Shown here: piece after piece, positions 22,039 to 33,456 of the stretch | How positions within the stretch are numbered: the stretch's first letter is position 1 | Layout of the letters: each line of letters opens with the position of its first letter | Source of the DNA: Cordilura impudica | Lineage: Eukaryota > Arthropoda > Insecta > Diptera > Scathophagidae | Reading direction: 5' to 3' | DNA length: 64,000 bases | Assembly: GCA_963682025.1 (NCBI GenBank) | Contig: OY821521.1 | Location: 48,461,307-48,525,306, forward strand | Notes under the pieces: model-generated | What the model was told of the DNA's origin: nothing | The model's input: the letters and a program-made list of their open reading frames with translations, nothing else | Database searches by the model: none | Translations under genes and position numbers: made by a program

Positions 22039-23213
22039 TATATATGAAAAAAAAATGTTGATCGAATTTTGAGGTGTGCGGGCCGGATTATTGTGACACT
22101 GGATCTAAAACTTTAGTGCGCAAAATTTGAGCTAAATCGGACAATGCTTTCTGGACGCGCATTGAGATTAAAGTTCAAATATGCATTTATATGTAAAAAT
22201 TATCAAAAAAATTATTTTTCATAAAAATTTTGATATTAATAATTGCGTTTCAATTAATTAATTAAGAAACCATAATCTAGAGTAAATTGTCTTACTAATA
22301 AAATAAAAAAATCTATTATCGGTTGAAAAACAGCCAAGTTATATAAAGTTCTCCAGGCAATAAATGCAACGCAGCCCACTTGATTAAGAAAATCGAGCTC
22401 ACATTTTTAAAGACATTGAAATAATTTACAACAACAACAACATCTTTGCATTCTCCTGATCCCAAAATGATCTTATGTAAATTATTTTGCATCTCGTCTA
22501 TTGTTATGCCGTTCCAAATTAATGTCAAATCGGTACGTATTTTTTAGCACTATTTCAAAATCTCCAATTGTAATTTTTCAAAAATTTTGTTTAAGAAATT
22601 TACCAAAATCAGCGATTGGACTTTAAGGTCTTATTAACAAAATATTTGTGATTAAAAATGCCAAATATTTTAGGTATTCTGTTTTTAATTTGGCGAGGGC
22701 AGCGTTTTGATATCAGCAGATTTGAAGGAAAGTGTGATTTTTCTTACTTTTTAAATTTTTAGGCTATATCTTTTTGGTGTTTTCATATTTCAAATATGTT
22801 TTGTCAAAATATTATACCATTTGGTATAAGTTCTCAATCTTGTAAATTGAGATTAATTTGAAGCACTATAAACTGTCCCTCTTTAAGGTCAAAGGTAAAA
22901 TTTAAGGAGATTTATATTTTTTTAAAACAAAATATTGAAATAATATATATTTGTGGCAGAATTTCGATAAAGCTTGTTGATAATATTTTATTTATTCTAG
23001 AAAATAATATTCTGGACTTATTTTCTGAAATTAACCCGTGGGGTACTTTTGATGTCAAATTGACTCTTTATGAAAATCTATAAATATTTTCATGATAAGG
23101 ATTTTTTTAAACACAACAAATTTAATATATACATAAAATTCCTCAAATTTTTTCGTTATTTTATGAAAATATGTAGATTAATTAGTTTTTAATACAGTAT
23201 AAACAAATTTGTA

Positions 23214-23701
23214 TATCGAGGACTTATATTCAAAAAGTGCTATCTGCATCAATAATTAATTTAAAGAAAGCGTGTAAAACTAATGTATTAATAATATTTG
23301 AAAGTATTTGTCGATCGATTTGCTACAATATCTATTAAGAAATAGTCGTACTAATCATGTATGATATCAATGTATAGAGAACAGTTTGATATAAAAAAAA
23401 AATATTGCTGTTAAATGCAGATAGCACTTTTTGAATATAAGCGCTCGATATACCTTTATATGAGTATAATAATTCTGAAAAAAATTAAAACTAGGACACA
23501 TTTCAAACTGTTCACTGATATAACTGTAAAATATAATATTAATTTTGATATCATACATGATTAGTACGACTATTTCTTAATAGATATTGTAGCAAATCGA
23601 TCGACAATACTTTCAGATCTTATTAATGCATTAGTTTTACACGCTCTCTTTAAAATAATTATTGATGCAGATAGCACTTTTTGAATATAAGCCCTCGATA
23701 T
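23214..23701. mobile_element. Palindromic MITE flanked by TA
   Basis: Inverted arms 23214-23372 and 23548-23701. The ends read TATATCGAGGACTTATATTC and the complement, flanked by TA as for Tc1/mariner-type insertions. A third copy of the terminal ~36 bases lies in the loop at 23418-23453. The palindrome extends into the flanks (23085-23213 and 23702-23830), giving arms of ~285 bp in all. Minos-like elements also begin CGAG, but that match is short. Confidence 0.6.
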
Positions 23702-23929
23702 ACAAATTTGTTTATACTGTATTAAATATAAAAACTAATTAATCTACATATTTTCATAAAATAACGAATAAATTTGAGGAATTTTATGAATATATTAAAT
23801 TTGTTGTGTTTAAAAAAAAATCCTGATGAATACTAAAGCAAATATTCGTATTTTCGCGAAGAAAAAATTACTTACAACACTATGGCATTACGCAAATTTG
23901 AAAAATATATTATGATATCATAAGATAAA

Positions 23930-24420
23930 GCACATCTTAATTATCACATAACACAGCAGGCAATAAGTTTTCATCATCTAGTGCTTCCTGATTGCCACTT
24001 CTTCTAGGAGCATGTGGTAATGACAAGTAAAAGTGATGATGGATGGGAGGCACGAATTTTAGAATTTTTCTTATTTTTTGCATTTTTTGATACGATATTA
24101 ATCTGGTTGTGGGGGCTCTTTTCGGTGTATAATTCTTCAGGTTTAAAAAAAGTTTCGGAATCTATATCATTTGGTGTCAGATCAACCGTTTCATATGTTT
24201 CCGTGTAATTATCATTGTAATTGATTAAACCTGAATCTTTACTTTCGCATCTTGGAAATTTTTGCGCCTTCTCTTAATATAATCTGATACTCTTTAAATG
24301 CTCCTGTAAGGGTTTCAAAATCAAGGAACTTATTTTTCATATCTCGTACTTAAAAAGGTATTTGCTTTCTGCAGTCACGGTCGATCTTCATCCAATCTTT
24401 TGGTGTATAGATATCACACT
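23930..24420 (-). pseudogene. Degenerate transposon gene in the H loop
   Basis: Minus strand, in broken frames: YTPKDWMKIDRDCRK, IPF.VRDMKNKFLDFETLTG (with a stop), KEYQIILREGAKISKMRK, then ETVDLTPNDIDSETFF-like and EELYTEKSP-like pieces, and later LPHAPRRSGNQEALDDENL. The D/W..I...C..K.PF.V..M....F.DF spacing recalls accessory proteins carried by some insect DNA transposons, recognised only loosely. Truncated at its N-terminal side by the B5 insertion at 24424. Not functional. Confidence 0.4.
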
Positions 24421-24423
24421 TTT

Positions 24424-25066
24424 TATACCCTATACCACTATGTGGTTTGGGTATAATGACTTTGTGCTGCTGTTTGTAACAACCAAAAATATTTGACCTA
24501 CACCCATTTTTAATTATACCGATCGAATCAGAATCACCATCTGATTCGATTTAACGATGTCCGTCCGTCCGTCTGTGTGTCCATGTAAAGCTTGTAATCA
24601 AACTGCAGGTCGCAAATATGAATATATTTCGATGAAATTTGGTATTTATTCTTTCATCGGCCATGGGATGAACGCCGTTGAAATTGGTGAGAATCGGTCC
24701 ATGTTCAGACCTAGCCCCCATACAAATGTCCCCTATGAAATCAACATATATTGCCATAAGATCCAAATTATCATACAAATCTTAGTCAAATTGGGTTTGT
24801 ATGTATATATTACATCCATTAATCAGTAGTCCAAAAATGATCCCTATTGGACAACTCTTAGTCATAGGCCCCATATAGAGATGCTTCCCGATCTTCACTT
24901 AAATCTATCAAAAAACAAAAATATTGCACTGATTCTTCTCAGATTTTGTTTGTATATATTTTTGCAAAATACAAGAGACTTTACCAAACATGGTCAGGAT
25001 CGGTCCATTTTTGGGCCTAGTCCTTATATAGTTATAACATCCTGTATGAACTTTTTCATATCTGTA
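24424..25066 (+). mobile_element. Family B element (B5), 3'-truncated
   Basis: Complete start (TATACCCTATACCACTATGT), (GTCC)n at 24560-24574, and close identity to B4 until it stops at TTTTTCATATCTG (25066). The end palindrome is missing. Confidence 0.8.
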
Positions 25067-26304
25067 TAAAATCTAATTTTATAGCAAATTGTTTAAAAGT
25101 TGTTTTAATTTATATTTGCCGGCAATAAGCAGATAATTGCACCAAAGATATATCACAATGGAATAGTTTGATCCCAGGAGCACTGAAGGGTTAAATAAAT
25201 AAAAATTAACAGAATTACTTTTCTCAAATTCTAAATAGCGGTTTCATCGAGTTTAATAAAAAAACTCGTTTTCGGTATTCTTTATTTAAAAATATCTTAA
25301 AATCCAAAGCTGGCCTTGGCAAATAATGGGCTAACGTTCTCGGATTTATCCCAAATTTTAGGAATGGAACTTCTGCACATTTGGTTATTATATTTTAAGC
25401 ATCGCATCTAAAATTTCAACATCATTTTGAATTTTTTGAATAAATTGTCTTTTATTAGCTTGGGGTCATATTCCTAATTCCAAAAGGGCTATTGGGGTCA
25501 TATTATTTTTTTCCGAAACCTTAGGCTATTGAGATAAAATATAACATATAAAAGTTGAAAAGTGATGAATTTTTGATACAAAGTATTTATAAATAAGACA
25601 TTTACAGGATATTTTACAAAAATCCCATTTTTCTCGAAATCGGTAAAAATAAAATCTTTGTCACACAAATTCTGGCATAGGGAAATATTAGTAAAACATT
25701 AAAGTGCTACATCCATTTTATAAAATTTTGTTTATGAAAATTCTAAAAACTTGAAAAAGGAGTTTTCAAAATTTTATCAAAAAAATTTCCCATTTTCGGT
25801 CACAATGCGCATTAGGTTAACAACGTGGTAATAAAACAATACTTCATATCTGATTACAAGAGACAAAGAAGAAATTATGGCTTTAATCAATTTCTCAAAG
25901 TTGACAAAAAAGCTATAAACTTTCATGACCTAGTTTTTTTTTTTTGGCACAAAAGTGGTCTGGGGCATTTGTTATTTCTTGGCGAGGTTTTATTCGATTT
26001 TGAATTTTTATAGCTTTTTGAAAGGATAATTTTATACTGATCCCGATTCTTATAACAACTTGTCGGAAAAATTAAACTATAGAACGAAATTTTCATAAAA
26101 TCTAAAAAAAGTCATATTTCCCCATATAAACAAAGTTGAAATTTTCGATCGATTTCCGGCGCGACTTTTCTTTATCCTATTGTCCCCAAACTTCACATTT
26201 ATTAGTTTAATATTGAAAGGTAACAAACTGGACCCTGCCTATCCCCAAAATTGCATTTTCACTTTTTAAGGACCACTCTATGTATATTTTGTACATATAT
26301 ATAT
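25067..26304. other. Unassigned loop DNA of element H
   Basis: AT-rich with no convincing ORF. The frame at 25825-26013 has no recognisable domain. Nothing shared with other parts of the window was seen. Confidence 0.35.
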
Positions 26305-27419
26305 ATATTTTCATAAAATAACGAATACATTTGAGGAATTTTATGAATACATTAAATTTGTTTTATTTACAAAAATCCTGATGAAGAAAATATTTACAGA
26401 TTTTCATAAAGACTCAATTGGACATAAAGAGTACCCCGCGGGTTAATTTCAGAAAATAAGTACAGAATATTATTGTTTAGATTAATTAAAATATTATTAG
26501 CAAGTTTTGTCAAAATCCTTCCACAAATATATATTATTTCGATATTTTGTTGTAAAAAAATGTAAATCTGTTTAAATTTGACTTTTGACCTTAAAGAGGA
26601 ACAGTTTACAGTGTTTCAATTTAATCTTAATTTACAAGAACCTATATTAAGTAGTATAATATTTTGACAAAAGAGATTTGAAGTATGAAAACACCAAAAA
26701 GATGTAGCCTTGAAGTTGAAAAAGTATGAAAAATCACATTTTTCTTCAAATCCGCTAAAATAAAAACGCTGCCCTCGACAAATTGAGAACAAGATACCTA
26801 CAATAGTTGGCATATTTAATCAAATATGCCTTTTTAATAAGACCGTAAAGTCCAATCGTTAAATGCCGTAAATTTCTTGAACAAAATTTTTGAAAAAGTA
26901 AAATTGGAGATTTTGAAATAGTGCTAAAAAATACGTACCGTTTTGACATTAATTTAGAACGGCATAACAATAGACGAGATGCAAAGTACTTTACATAAGA
27001 TCATTTTGGGATCAGGAGAATGCAAAAATGTTATTGTTGCAAATTATTTCAATGTCTTTAAAAATGTGAGCTCGATTTTTTTAATCAAGTGGGCTGCGGC
27101 GCATTTATTGCCTGGGGAACTTGATAGAACTTGGCAGTTCTTTAACCGATAATAGATTTTGTTCTTTTTTAATAGAAAGATAATTTTCTCTGGATTATTG
27201 TTTATTCATTAATTTAATTGAAACGCAATTATTAAAATCAAAATTTTTGTGAAAAATTATTTTTTTTTGATTATTTTTACATATAATTGCATATCTGAAA
27301 TTTGAACTCAATGCGCGTCCAGAAAGAATTGTCCGATTTTGCGTACTAAAGTTTTAAATCCAGTGTCACAATAATCCGACCCGCTCGTCTTGAAATTATA
27401 AAAAATTGCTGTCACCCTA

Positions 27420-27626
27420 AGCGCCCCGGTAGGTGAGTAGCTAGCGTGCTCGCCTATCATGCGAGGGGTCGTGGGTTCGATTCCCACCAGAGGCTTTGGT
27501 CTGTCGCTGAAAAAAAAAAAAAAAAAAAATGAACACACTACTCCCTCTTTCCTCCTTAACCTCCTTAACAATGCACCGCATCTGTAGGGGGCATCCACTG
27601 AGTGTTGATTAATTAAAAAAAAAAAA
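27420..27626 (+). mobile_element. tRNA-derived SINE (copy 1)
   Basis: The head starts GCGCCCCGGTAGGTGAGTAG, with an A-box-like element (about 27430-27446) and a clear B box GGTTCGATTCC (27474-27484) of an RNA polymerase III promoter. An anticodon-arm-like stem (TCGC...GCGA) lies between them. It is followed by a 20-base A run, then a tail (27538-27615) matching the LINE 3' end at 838-921, and a terminal A run. The composite of tRNA-like head, spacer and LINE tail is classic SINE structure. It sits just outside the right arm of H. Confidence 0.85.
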
Positions 27627-27694
27627 TATGCATATTTGAGATCATTAAGTACTTAATGAAACGTTTTAAGTGTATAGCAATAATAACAAAATAA

Positions 27695-28483
27695 AACAAG
27701 TAAGAAAATTATAGTCGGTCTAGACCGACTATGCGATACCCTATACCATGCGTTTAGAGACCCTATCTCTCAGGCCCAACTAACTGGATATAGAAAATAA
27801 GCATAAACCAAATTTGAGTGGGATTTTTATTAATTTTTTCGGCTGCAGATATGAAAAAGTTCATATCGAATGCTATATCTATATGGGGACTAGGCCCAAA
27901 AATGGACCGATCCTGACCATGTTTGGTAAAGTCTCTTGTATTTTGCAAAAATATATACAAACAAAATTTGAGAAGAATCAGTGCAATATTTTTGTTTTTT
28001 GATAAATTTTAGTGAAGATCGGGAAGCAGCTCTATATGGGGTCAAAGGCATCATTTTTGGACTACTCATTAGTGGATGTAATGAACGCATACAAACCCAA
28101 TTTGAGTAAGATCTATATGACAATTTGGATCTTATGGCAATTTATGTCGATTTCATATGGGTAATTTGTATGGGGGCTAGGTCTGAACATGGACCGATTC
28201 TCACCAATTTCAATAGCGTTCATCCCATGGCCGATGGAAGCTTATGTACCAAATTTCGTCAAAATATGTTCATATTTGCGACCTGCAGTTTGATTACAAG
28301 CTTTACATGGACACACAGACGGACGGACGGACGGACGGACGGACGGACATTGTTAAATCAACTCAGAAAGTGATTCTGATTCGATCGGTATAATTAAAGA
28401 TGGGTCTAGGTCAAATATTTTTGGTTGTTACAAACAGCAGCACAAAGTCATTATACCCAAACCACATAGTGGTATAGGGTATA
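27695..28483 (-). mobile_element. Family B element (B6), complete
   Basis: Full ~790-bp copy: ACAAGTAAG, then the palindrome AGTCGGTCTAGACCGACT, GATACCCTATACCATGCG, a (GGAC)n tract at 28319-28346, a paired CAGAA...TTCTG-type hairpin, and the terminal CCACATAGTGGTATAGGGTA hairpin. A good reference copy for the family. Confidence 0.85.
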
Positions 28484-28686
28484 ACTATTGTTACTCCTCT
28501 TCATTGTCAAAGAAAATCGAGTCCATTTGCTTTTCCGTATATCTACAATGAATATTTATAATTTCAAAAAAGGGACTTCTTTGGCTGAGTTTCTTAAGTT
28601 ATGTACGTTTTCAGAGATTTTATAGTTCTGTTATAAAGTTTATAAAAGCTTTATTGAATAAATTCTACACTAAGCTAAGAATTTTG

Positions 28687-29327
28687 TATACCCTATACCA
28701 CTACTATGTGGTCAAGGTATAATCACTTTATGGTGATGTTTATAACTACCAAAAATATTTGACCTAGACCCATCTTTTATTATAGCGATAAACTCAGAAT
28801 TACTTTCTGAGTCGATTTAGCGATGTCCGTCCGTCCGTCTGTCTGTGTGTTCATGTAAACGGTGTAATCAAACTACAGGTCGCAAATACGAATGTATTTT
28901 GATGAAATTTAGTACGTAAGCTTCTATCGGCCATGGGATGAACGTTGTTGCAATTGGTTCATATTCAGACCTAGTTGCCATATAAATGACCCCTATGAAA
29001 ACGACTTAAATTGCCATAATATCCAAATTATCATATAGCTTATGGGCAAATTGGGTTTTTATCTGTTTATTATATTCATTAATTGGTAGTCCAAAAACAA
29101 ATACTATAGGACAATTCTTAATCATAGCCCTCGTGTAAAGTTGCTTCCCAATCTTCACTGAAATCTAAAAAAAAAAAAAATATTGCATATATTTTTCTTA
29201 AACTTTTCGACCTAGTCACCAAATATAGCATCCGATATGAATGCCACTCAAATATGGTTTATGTTAATTTTCTACAAAGGTGGAGGGTATCAACGATTCT
29301 GAAAAGGCGAATTTTACACTCTTGTTT
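28687..29327 (+). mobile_element. Family B element (B7), variant 3' end
   Basis: Starts TATACCCTATACCACTACTA. (GTCC)n lies at 28825-28840. The end reads GGAGGGTATCAACGATTCTG followed by GCGAATTTTACACTC, the DINE-1-like terminus also seen at 40985 and 48740, so it joins the two subfamilies. Confidence 0.7.
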
Positions 29328-30117
29328 TTTCAGATTTGCTGAACTCAATTCTATGCTCACAATTGAATTATTCTTTGGCTTAGGTTGTAACTTATTTAAT
29401 AATATGTTGGCCTAAAATCGAATTTATGCTCTGACTACATCAATTGAGATTTGCCTTTCATAATAGGAATAGCTCGTAATAAAGTTATATTGAAATTCGA
29501 CATTAATAAACGTTAAATAAGCATTGGGTTAATGTCTCCGCAAAACCTCTGCATAAGCTGGCAATGTTACTTATACTTGATTGTTTTACTCTCTTGTCAT
29601 TACGTTTTAATATATTAATTAAGTGAAACGACTTTTAACCACATCAAACGTTTAAGAATAAGGCTATTACTGCAATTTCATGCCACCATCTTTGAATGCT
29701 AGAAAAAGTCTACCACCAGCAGCATCAAAACATCAAACATTATCACAACCGCACCAGCAGACAATTGCTTAACAGTAATCTGTTTCTGTTCAACAGCAAC
29801 AGCTACAATAACTATAACAACACAAGCCAAGCCAATGGCTCTGAATTCGGATTGGATGTTTTTGGTTTTTCATTCTCATGTAACTACAACTAGTGTGCAT
29901 TGTTTCATTTTTCTTCTCATTTATTGTCGTCTTTTGTTTCTACTGCCATTGCTGCTGCTGCTGGTGCTCCTCTTGTTTCTACATCTTTGTCTAATGTTTA
30001 TTTAAGTTGTGGTAAAACGGCAACAATCACTTCCTGTACTTCCGTTTAACAATTAAACATTTTTTTTTTTTGTGTGTATGTATGTGTGTGTGTTTGTTAT
30101 TTTTGCTGTTGTTTCAG
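29328..30117. other. Unique sequence, CAA/CAG-rich in part
   Basis: A 29673-29760 stretch reads as a short Pro/Gln-rich frame from an ATG, but it ends at a stop without splice signals. The CAG/CAA-rich DNA up to 29990 looks like ordinary fly non-coding sequence. Confidence 0.35.
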
Positions 30118-30162
30118 CTTGTATTGCTTGTGGTGCTCCAAAGTACAGCTGCATTTGCTTAG

Positions 30163-30345
30163 TTGTTCGTGGGGTATTGTATTGCTTTAGTACAGTTTTG
30201 TTTGCCTTTTGGTTTTTGGAGGCTACTACAAGTACTATTGTCTGGCAATCTCAAAGAAATCCCTTTCGAAATAAATACCCTCAAAGACTTTCATTGTCTA
30301 CACATGGTACCCAACAAGTTAAAATTGGTACTTACGATAAAGTAA
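30163..30345 (+). pseudogene. Leucine-rich-repeat-like coding fragment
   Basis: In one plus-strand frame the sequence reads LPFGFWRLLQVL, LSGNLKEIPFEINTL, KDFHCLHMVPNKLKL. This follows the LxxLxxLxLxxNxLxxIPxxIxxLxxLxxLxLxxNxL pattern of about 1.5 leucine-rich repeats, as in Ras-binding/LAP-type LRR proteins. A polypyrimidine tract ending TTGCTGTTGTTTCAG (30118) is a fair splice acceptor, and GTACTT follows LKLK's codons. An in-frame TAG at 30160-30162 and the lack of a good donor argue for a decayed exon or retro-fragment. It could be coincidence. Confidence 0.3.
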
Positions 30346-30729
30346 TTTCATTTTTATACTCATTTTTTGTTTGTTTTTTTTTTTGATTTGAAAAGTTTCT
30401 TATTTAACTTTTGTTTTTCAGGAATGAACAATAAAAAAAAATTATATGTATACGAGTAAAATTAAGAAATAAACCCAAAAATAGTTTATTTAATTATTCA
30501 GCCATTTTGCTGCAACTTAAAACATGGGTAAAGATTACTTTTTTTGTTATTGAAATTGAAAGAAACAGTGGAACAAACAAAGAAAAAATCGAATTATTAT
30601 TGATTAAAATCATATCGTAGTTCTATTATTCATATCAAATAACAGAGAAACTATATAATTTGTGCAAATTAAAATTTAAATTAGAAGAAAATCGCTCGGA
30701 AATTTTGCCTAAACGCTATGTTATTTATT
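30346..30729. other. AT-rich DNA, no gene seen
   Basis: No repeat or coding signal recognised. Confidence 0.4.
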
Positions 30730-31015
30730 ATATTAATAGACTGGGCGATTTCTTGTGACCGATTTTACGCTTTTAGTTATCAACCGATTTTCACACAAAA
30801 TATACCATTCGAAATGTATTTCTTTTTAGCTGTCCACCATATTTACAGATTTGCACAATCCGGAACATTTTTTTAGAATAAAATTCATTTAAAGTTCTTA
30901 TTAACACATACATGAAACGCATATTTAAGATTCAAATAAAAAACTATGTGTGTGTGTGTTTATTAAATGTGTGTTGAATTGTCAATTGGCTAAAATTGAT
31001 TACCATACCATTAGG
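30730..31015 (+). mobile_element. Helitron family C, 5' portion (C3)
   Basis: Starts TATTAATAGACTGGGCGATT, keeps the CATTTAAAGTTCTTATTAAC and TGTGTGTTTATTAAA blocks, and ends before the hairpin. Confidence 0.65.
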
Positions 31016-31090
31016 CGCTCAAAAATTTATTTATTAACAAACCCAGTTAAATATTTGAAATCTAATTAATTTTATTAAAAAATTCACAAT

Positions 31091-31869
31091 TTAATATTAA
31101 TAGGCTAGGCGATTTCTTGTGACTGATGTTTTGTTCTACCGTTTTATCCCGATTTTGACCAAACGTATATTATTTGAAAGGTGTTTCTTTTTAGCCGATT
31201 TGCAGATTTTTAAATTTTTTCCTTTATTTTGAGTAAATTGCATTTAAAGTTGCTACTAACACATACATGAAATTATACAATGCTGTGTGTTTACGTGAGC
31301 GTTTGAGAGGCCCCACTGTATCTAACTGATGTCATCATGGAATGGACGTTGACATACAGAGTGCGCTAAAGTTATTTAAGTCTCTTTTTTGTCTGACATT
31401 TTCCTGTCATTTTGTTGTTCAATATACTTTTTTTTAACGGCGACATTGTATGTTTATTGTATCGTTGTCTAACTCTTTAACCATAAAGATCGTGTTTGTG
31501 TTTAATTGAAAGTTTTTTTGTAATTAAATTGTTATAAATTCACCGCCATCTTTGGAGAAAAAAATATAAATGAATTTTGTATAAAACCCCTAATTTTTGT
31601 GTGTTTTATTTTTCTATTTTTCGGTAGCCGTAGCTTGCTTTTTGGTTCCACAATTTTTGGAAAACCAACCCCCACATTTCTGCTTGTGAAATATTTACTG
31701 TGTGTGTTTATTAAATTTGTTAATGTGTTTGCAATAAAAATGAGTTTGTTTTTTGTGTGGATTTGTGAATTGGCTATAATTGATTAGCATACTTTTAGGG
31801 TCTTTATTTAATGAAAAAATAAAATTTCCTGGAATTTGCGCTCGAGTTTCGAAAGCTGGAATCTGCTAG
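31091..31869 (+). mobile_element. Helitron family C, longer copy (C4)
   Basis: 5' block TATTAATAGGCTAGGCGATT at 31094. The 3' end CTCGAGTTTCGAAAGCTGGA leads to CTAG at 31866-31869. About 360 extra bases (31320-31690) lie in the middle compared with the ~330-bp copies. They may be a longer parent sequence or an insertion; no ORF seen. Confidence 0.7.
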
Positions 31870-31894
31870 CATTCATAGTTTTTTTTTTTATATA

Positions 31895-31972
31895 GACTAA
31901 GAAATATTGAAAGAAAATAATTGAATGAAAAAATAAAATTTCCTACAATTTGCACTCTAATTTTGAGGGCTG
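31895..31972 (+). mobile_element. Helitron 3'-end fragment (C5)
   Basis: AAAATAAAATTTCCTACAAT, then a decayed hairpin and GGGCTGGGC, truncated before CTAG. Confidence 0.5.
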
Positions 31973-32569
31973 GGCAACTTTGGATTTTAATGACGTGTGG
32001 TAGAGAACATTTTTGGATTATTTATTTAACTATGTAAATCTTATTTAATAAAAACAACAAAATTAAAAAAGAAAAAATCCCAATAATTTCAGAACTAGGT
32101 ACATTTGCTTTATGTGGAATAAAATCAACAAAGGACTGTTTTATTTGCAGTGTATGTAGCTTTATGTTTTTTATGAACTTTTAAAAATAAAATTATTTCG
32201 GTTATGCGCAGAAATTTTTTTTGTATCGTATCATTCTGAATAACTCTGAAACTGTGAGTATATAAAAAAAATATTAGTATAGCTCAGAGGTAATTGAAAT
32301 AAAAATTGTTTGATATTTCTATAACAAAATTGATCGAATTATTCTCAAAATATGATCAAATCGTTGGGGCATCCCAAAATTTGGGAAAATTTTTTTTTAA
32401 CGTATTCAAAGAATTTTAAATTTCAACTGTTTTTGTTCTTACAGGATCACAATACATTAAAAAATATTGTTTTATGTTTAATAGTGTTATTTATTTTCTT
32501 TATCGAACGTTGTATTCATACTGCAACAACTAGATGTTCTTTATCAAAAATTTGTTTTGCACGTAAAAG
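31973..32569. other. AT-rich DNA, no gene seen
   Basis: Short ORFs only (for example 32352-32573, no domain). Confidence 0.35.
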
Positions 32570-33456
32570 CTAGCAAATTCCAACCCTCGAAATTCGAGTG
32601 CAAATTATAGAAAATTTTATTTTTTCATTTTATAAATTATTTAATAAGATAATTCACAACTCAACACTTTTTAGATATCGATTTATGTCCAAAATTATTT
32701 TTCAATTCAACACAATTATTATTGTGAATGGTTTATGTCCAAACTTATTCTTCAACTCAACACAATTATTATCGTGAATGGTTTATGTCCAAAATTATTC
32801 TTCAATTCAACACAATTATCATTGTGAATGGTTTATGTCCAAAATTATTCTTCAACTCAACACAATTATTATTGTGAATGGTTTATGTACAAAATTATTC
32901 TTCAATTCAACACAATTATCATTGTGAATGGTTTATGTCCAAACTTATTCTTCAACTCAACACAATTATTATCGTGAATGGTTTATGTGCAAAATTATTC
33001 TTCAACTCAACACAATTATTATCGTGAATGGTTTATGTCCAAAATTACTCTTCAATTCAACACAATTATTATTATGAATGGTTTAAGTCCAAAATTATTC
33101 TTCATTTCAACACAATTATTATTGTGAATGGTTTATGTCCTAAATTATTCTTCAATTCAACACAATTATTATTGTGAATGGTTTATGTCCAAAATTATTC
33201 TTCAACTCAACACAAGTAATTTTTTTTTGCAAACCCATTAACAAATGTTATAAACACACACATAGCATTGTATAATTTTATGAATGTGTTAGTAGCAACT
33301 TTAAATGAGCAGAATTCCAAAAAAAAAAAAAAATTGTAAATCTGGTGGACAGCTAAAAAGAAATACCTTTCAAATAAGATACGTTTGGTCAAAATCGGAT
33401 GAAAATTGTTTAACAAATCACCGGTCACAAAAATTACCTCGCCTATTAATATTATT
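32570..33456 (-). mobile_element. Helitron family C with internal minisatellite (C6)
   Basis: 3' end at 32570 (CTAGCAAATTCCAACCCTCG in the plus strand), 5' block CCTCGCCTATTAATATT at 33437-33453. The element is ~890 bp instead of ~330 because its middle has expanded into a 50-bp tandem array. Confidence 0.75.
32673..33215 (-). repeat. 50-bp minisatellite inside Helitron C6
   Basis: Exactly 50-bp steps: the motif TGTGAATGG/CGTGAATGG recurs at 32721, 32771, 32821, 32871, 32921, 32971, 33021, 33071, 33121 and 33171. The unit resembles the single ATTCACAATAATAATAAACC segment of unexpanded family C copies, so it grew from the element itself. Confidence 0.85.

Larger units (their letters stand above)
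22063..27393. mobile_element. Foldback-like element H with ~1.1-kb inverted arms
   Basis: The left arm (22063-23213) and right arm (about 26305-27393) are inverted copies across more than 1 kb. Shared landmarks include CGGATTATTGTGACACTGG, CTGGACGCGCATTGAG, CAATAGACGAGATGC-type, GATCCCAAAATGATC and AAATTAACCCG.GGGGTACT blocks. The centre holds a palindromic MITE (23214-23701), a third short copy of the arm tip (23702-23830), a degenerate gene (23930-24420, minus), a B element and about 1.2 kb of unassigned DNA. The architecture suggests a foldback-type or long-TIR DNA transposon. The superfamily is unknown. Confidence 0.65.

Noticed and set aside
27420..27495. Possible tRNA gene
   Set aside because: The cloverleaf is imperfect, the head is followed by an A run and a LINE-like tail, and a second copy has the same composite structure. 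It is a SINE.
29673..29763. Short Pro/Gln-rich frame starting at an ATG
   Set aside because: Ends in a stop after 30 codons, has no acceptor or donor of quality, and is surrounded by CAA/CAG-rich DNA typical of fly non-coding sequence.
30072..30386. 104-codon hydrophobic Cys-rich frame
   Set aside because: Starts in a (TG)n stretch and overlaps the LRR-like frame. Composition is driven by TTT/TGT codons.
32673..33215. Regular 50-bp repeats that might suggest a CRISPR array
   Set aside because: Units are contiguous with no unique spacers, lie within a Helitron, and the genome is eukaryotic. The 123-bp F2 array was rejected as CRISPR for the same reason.
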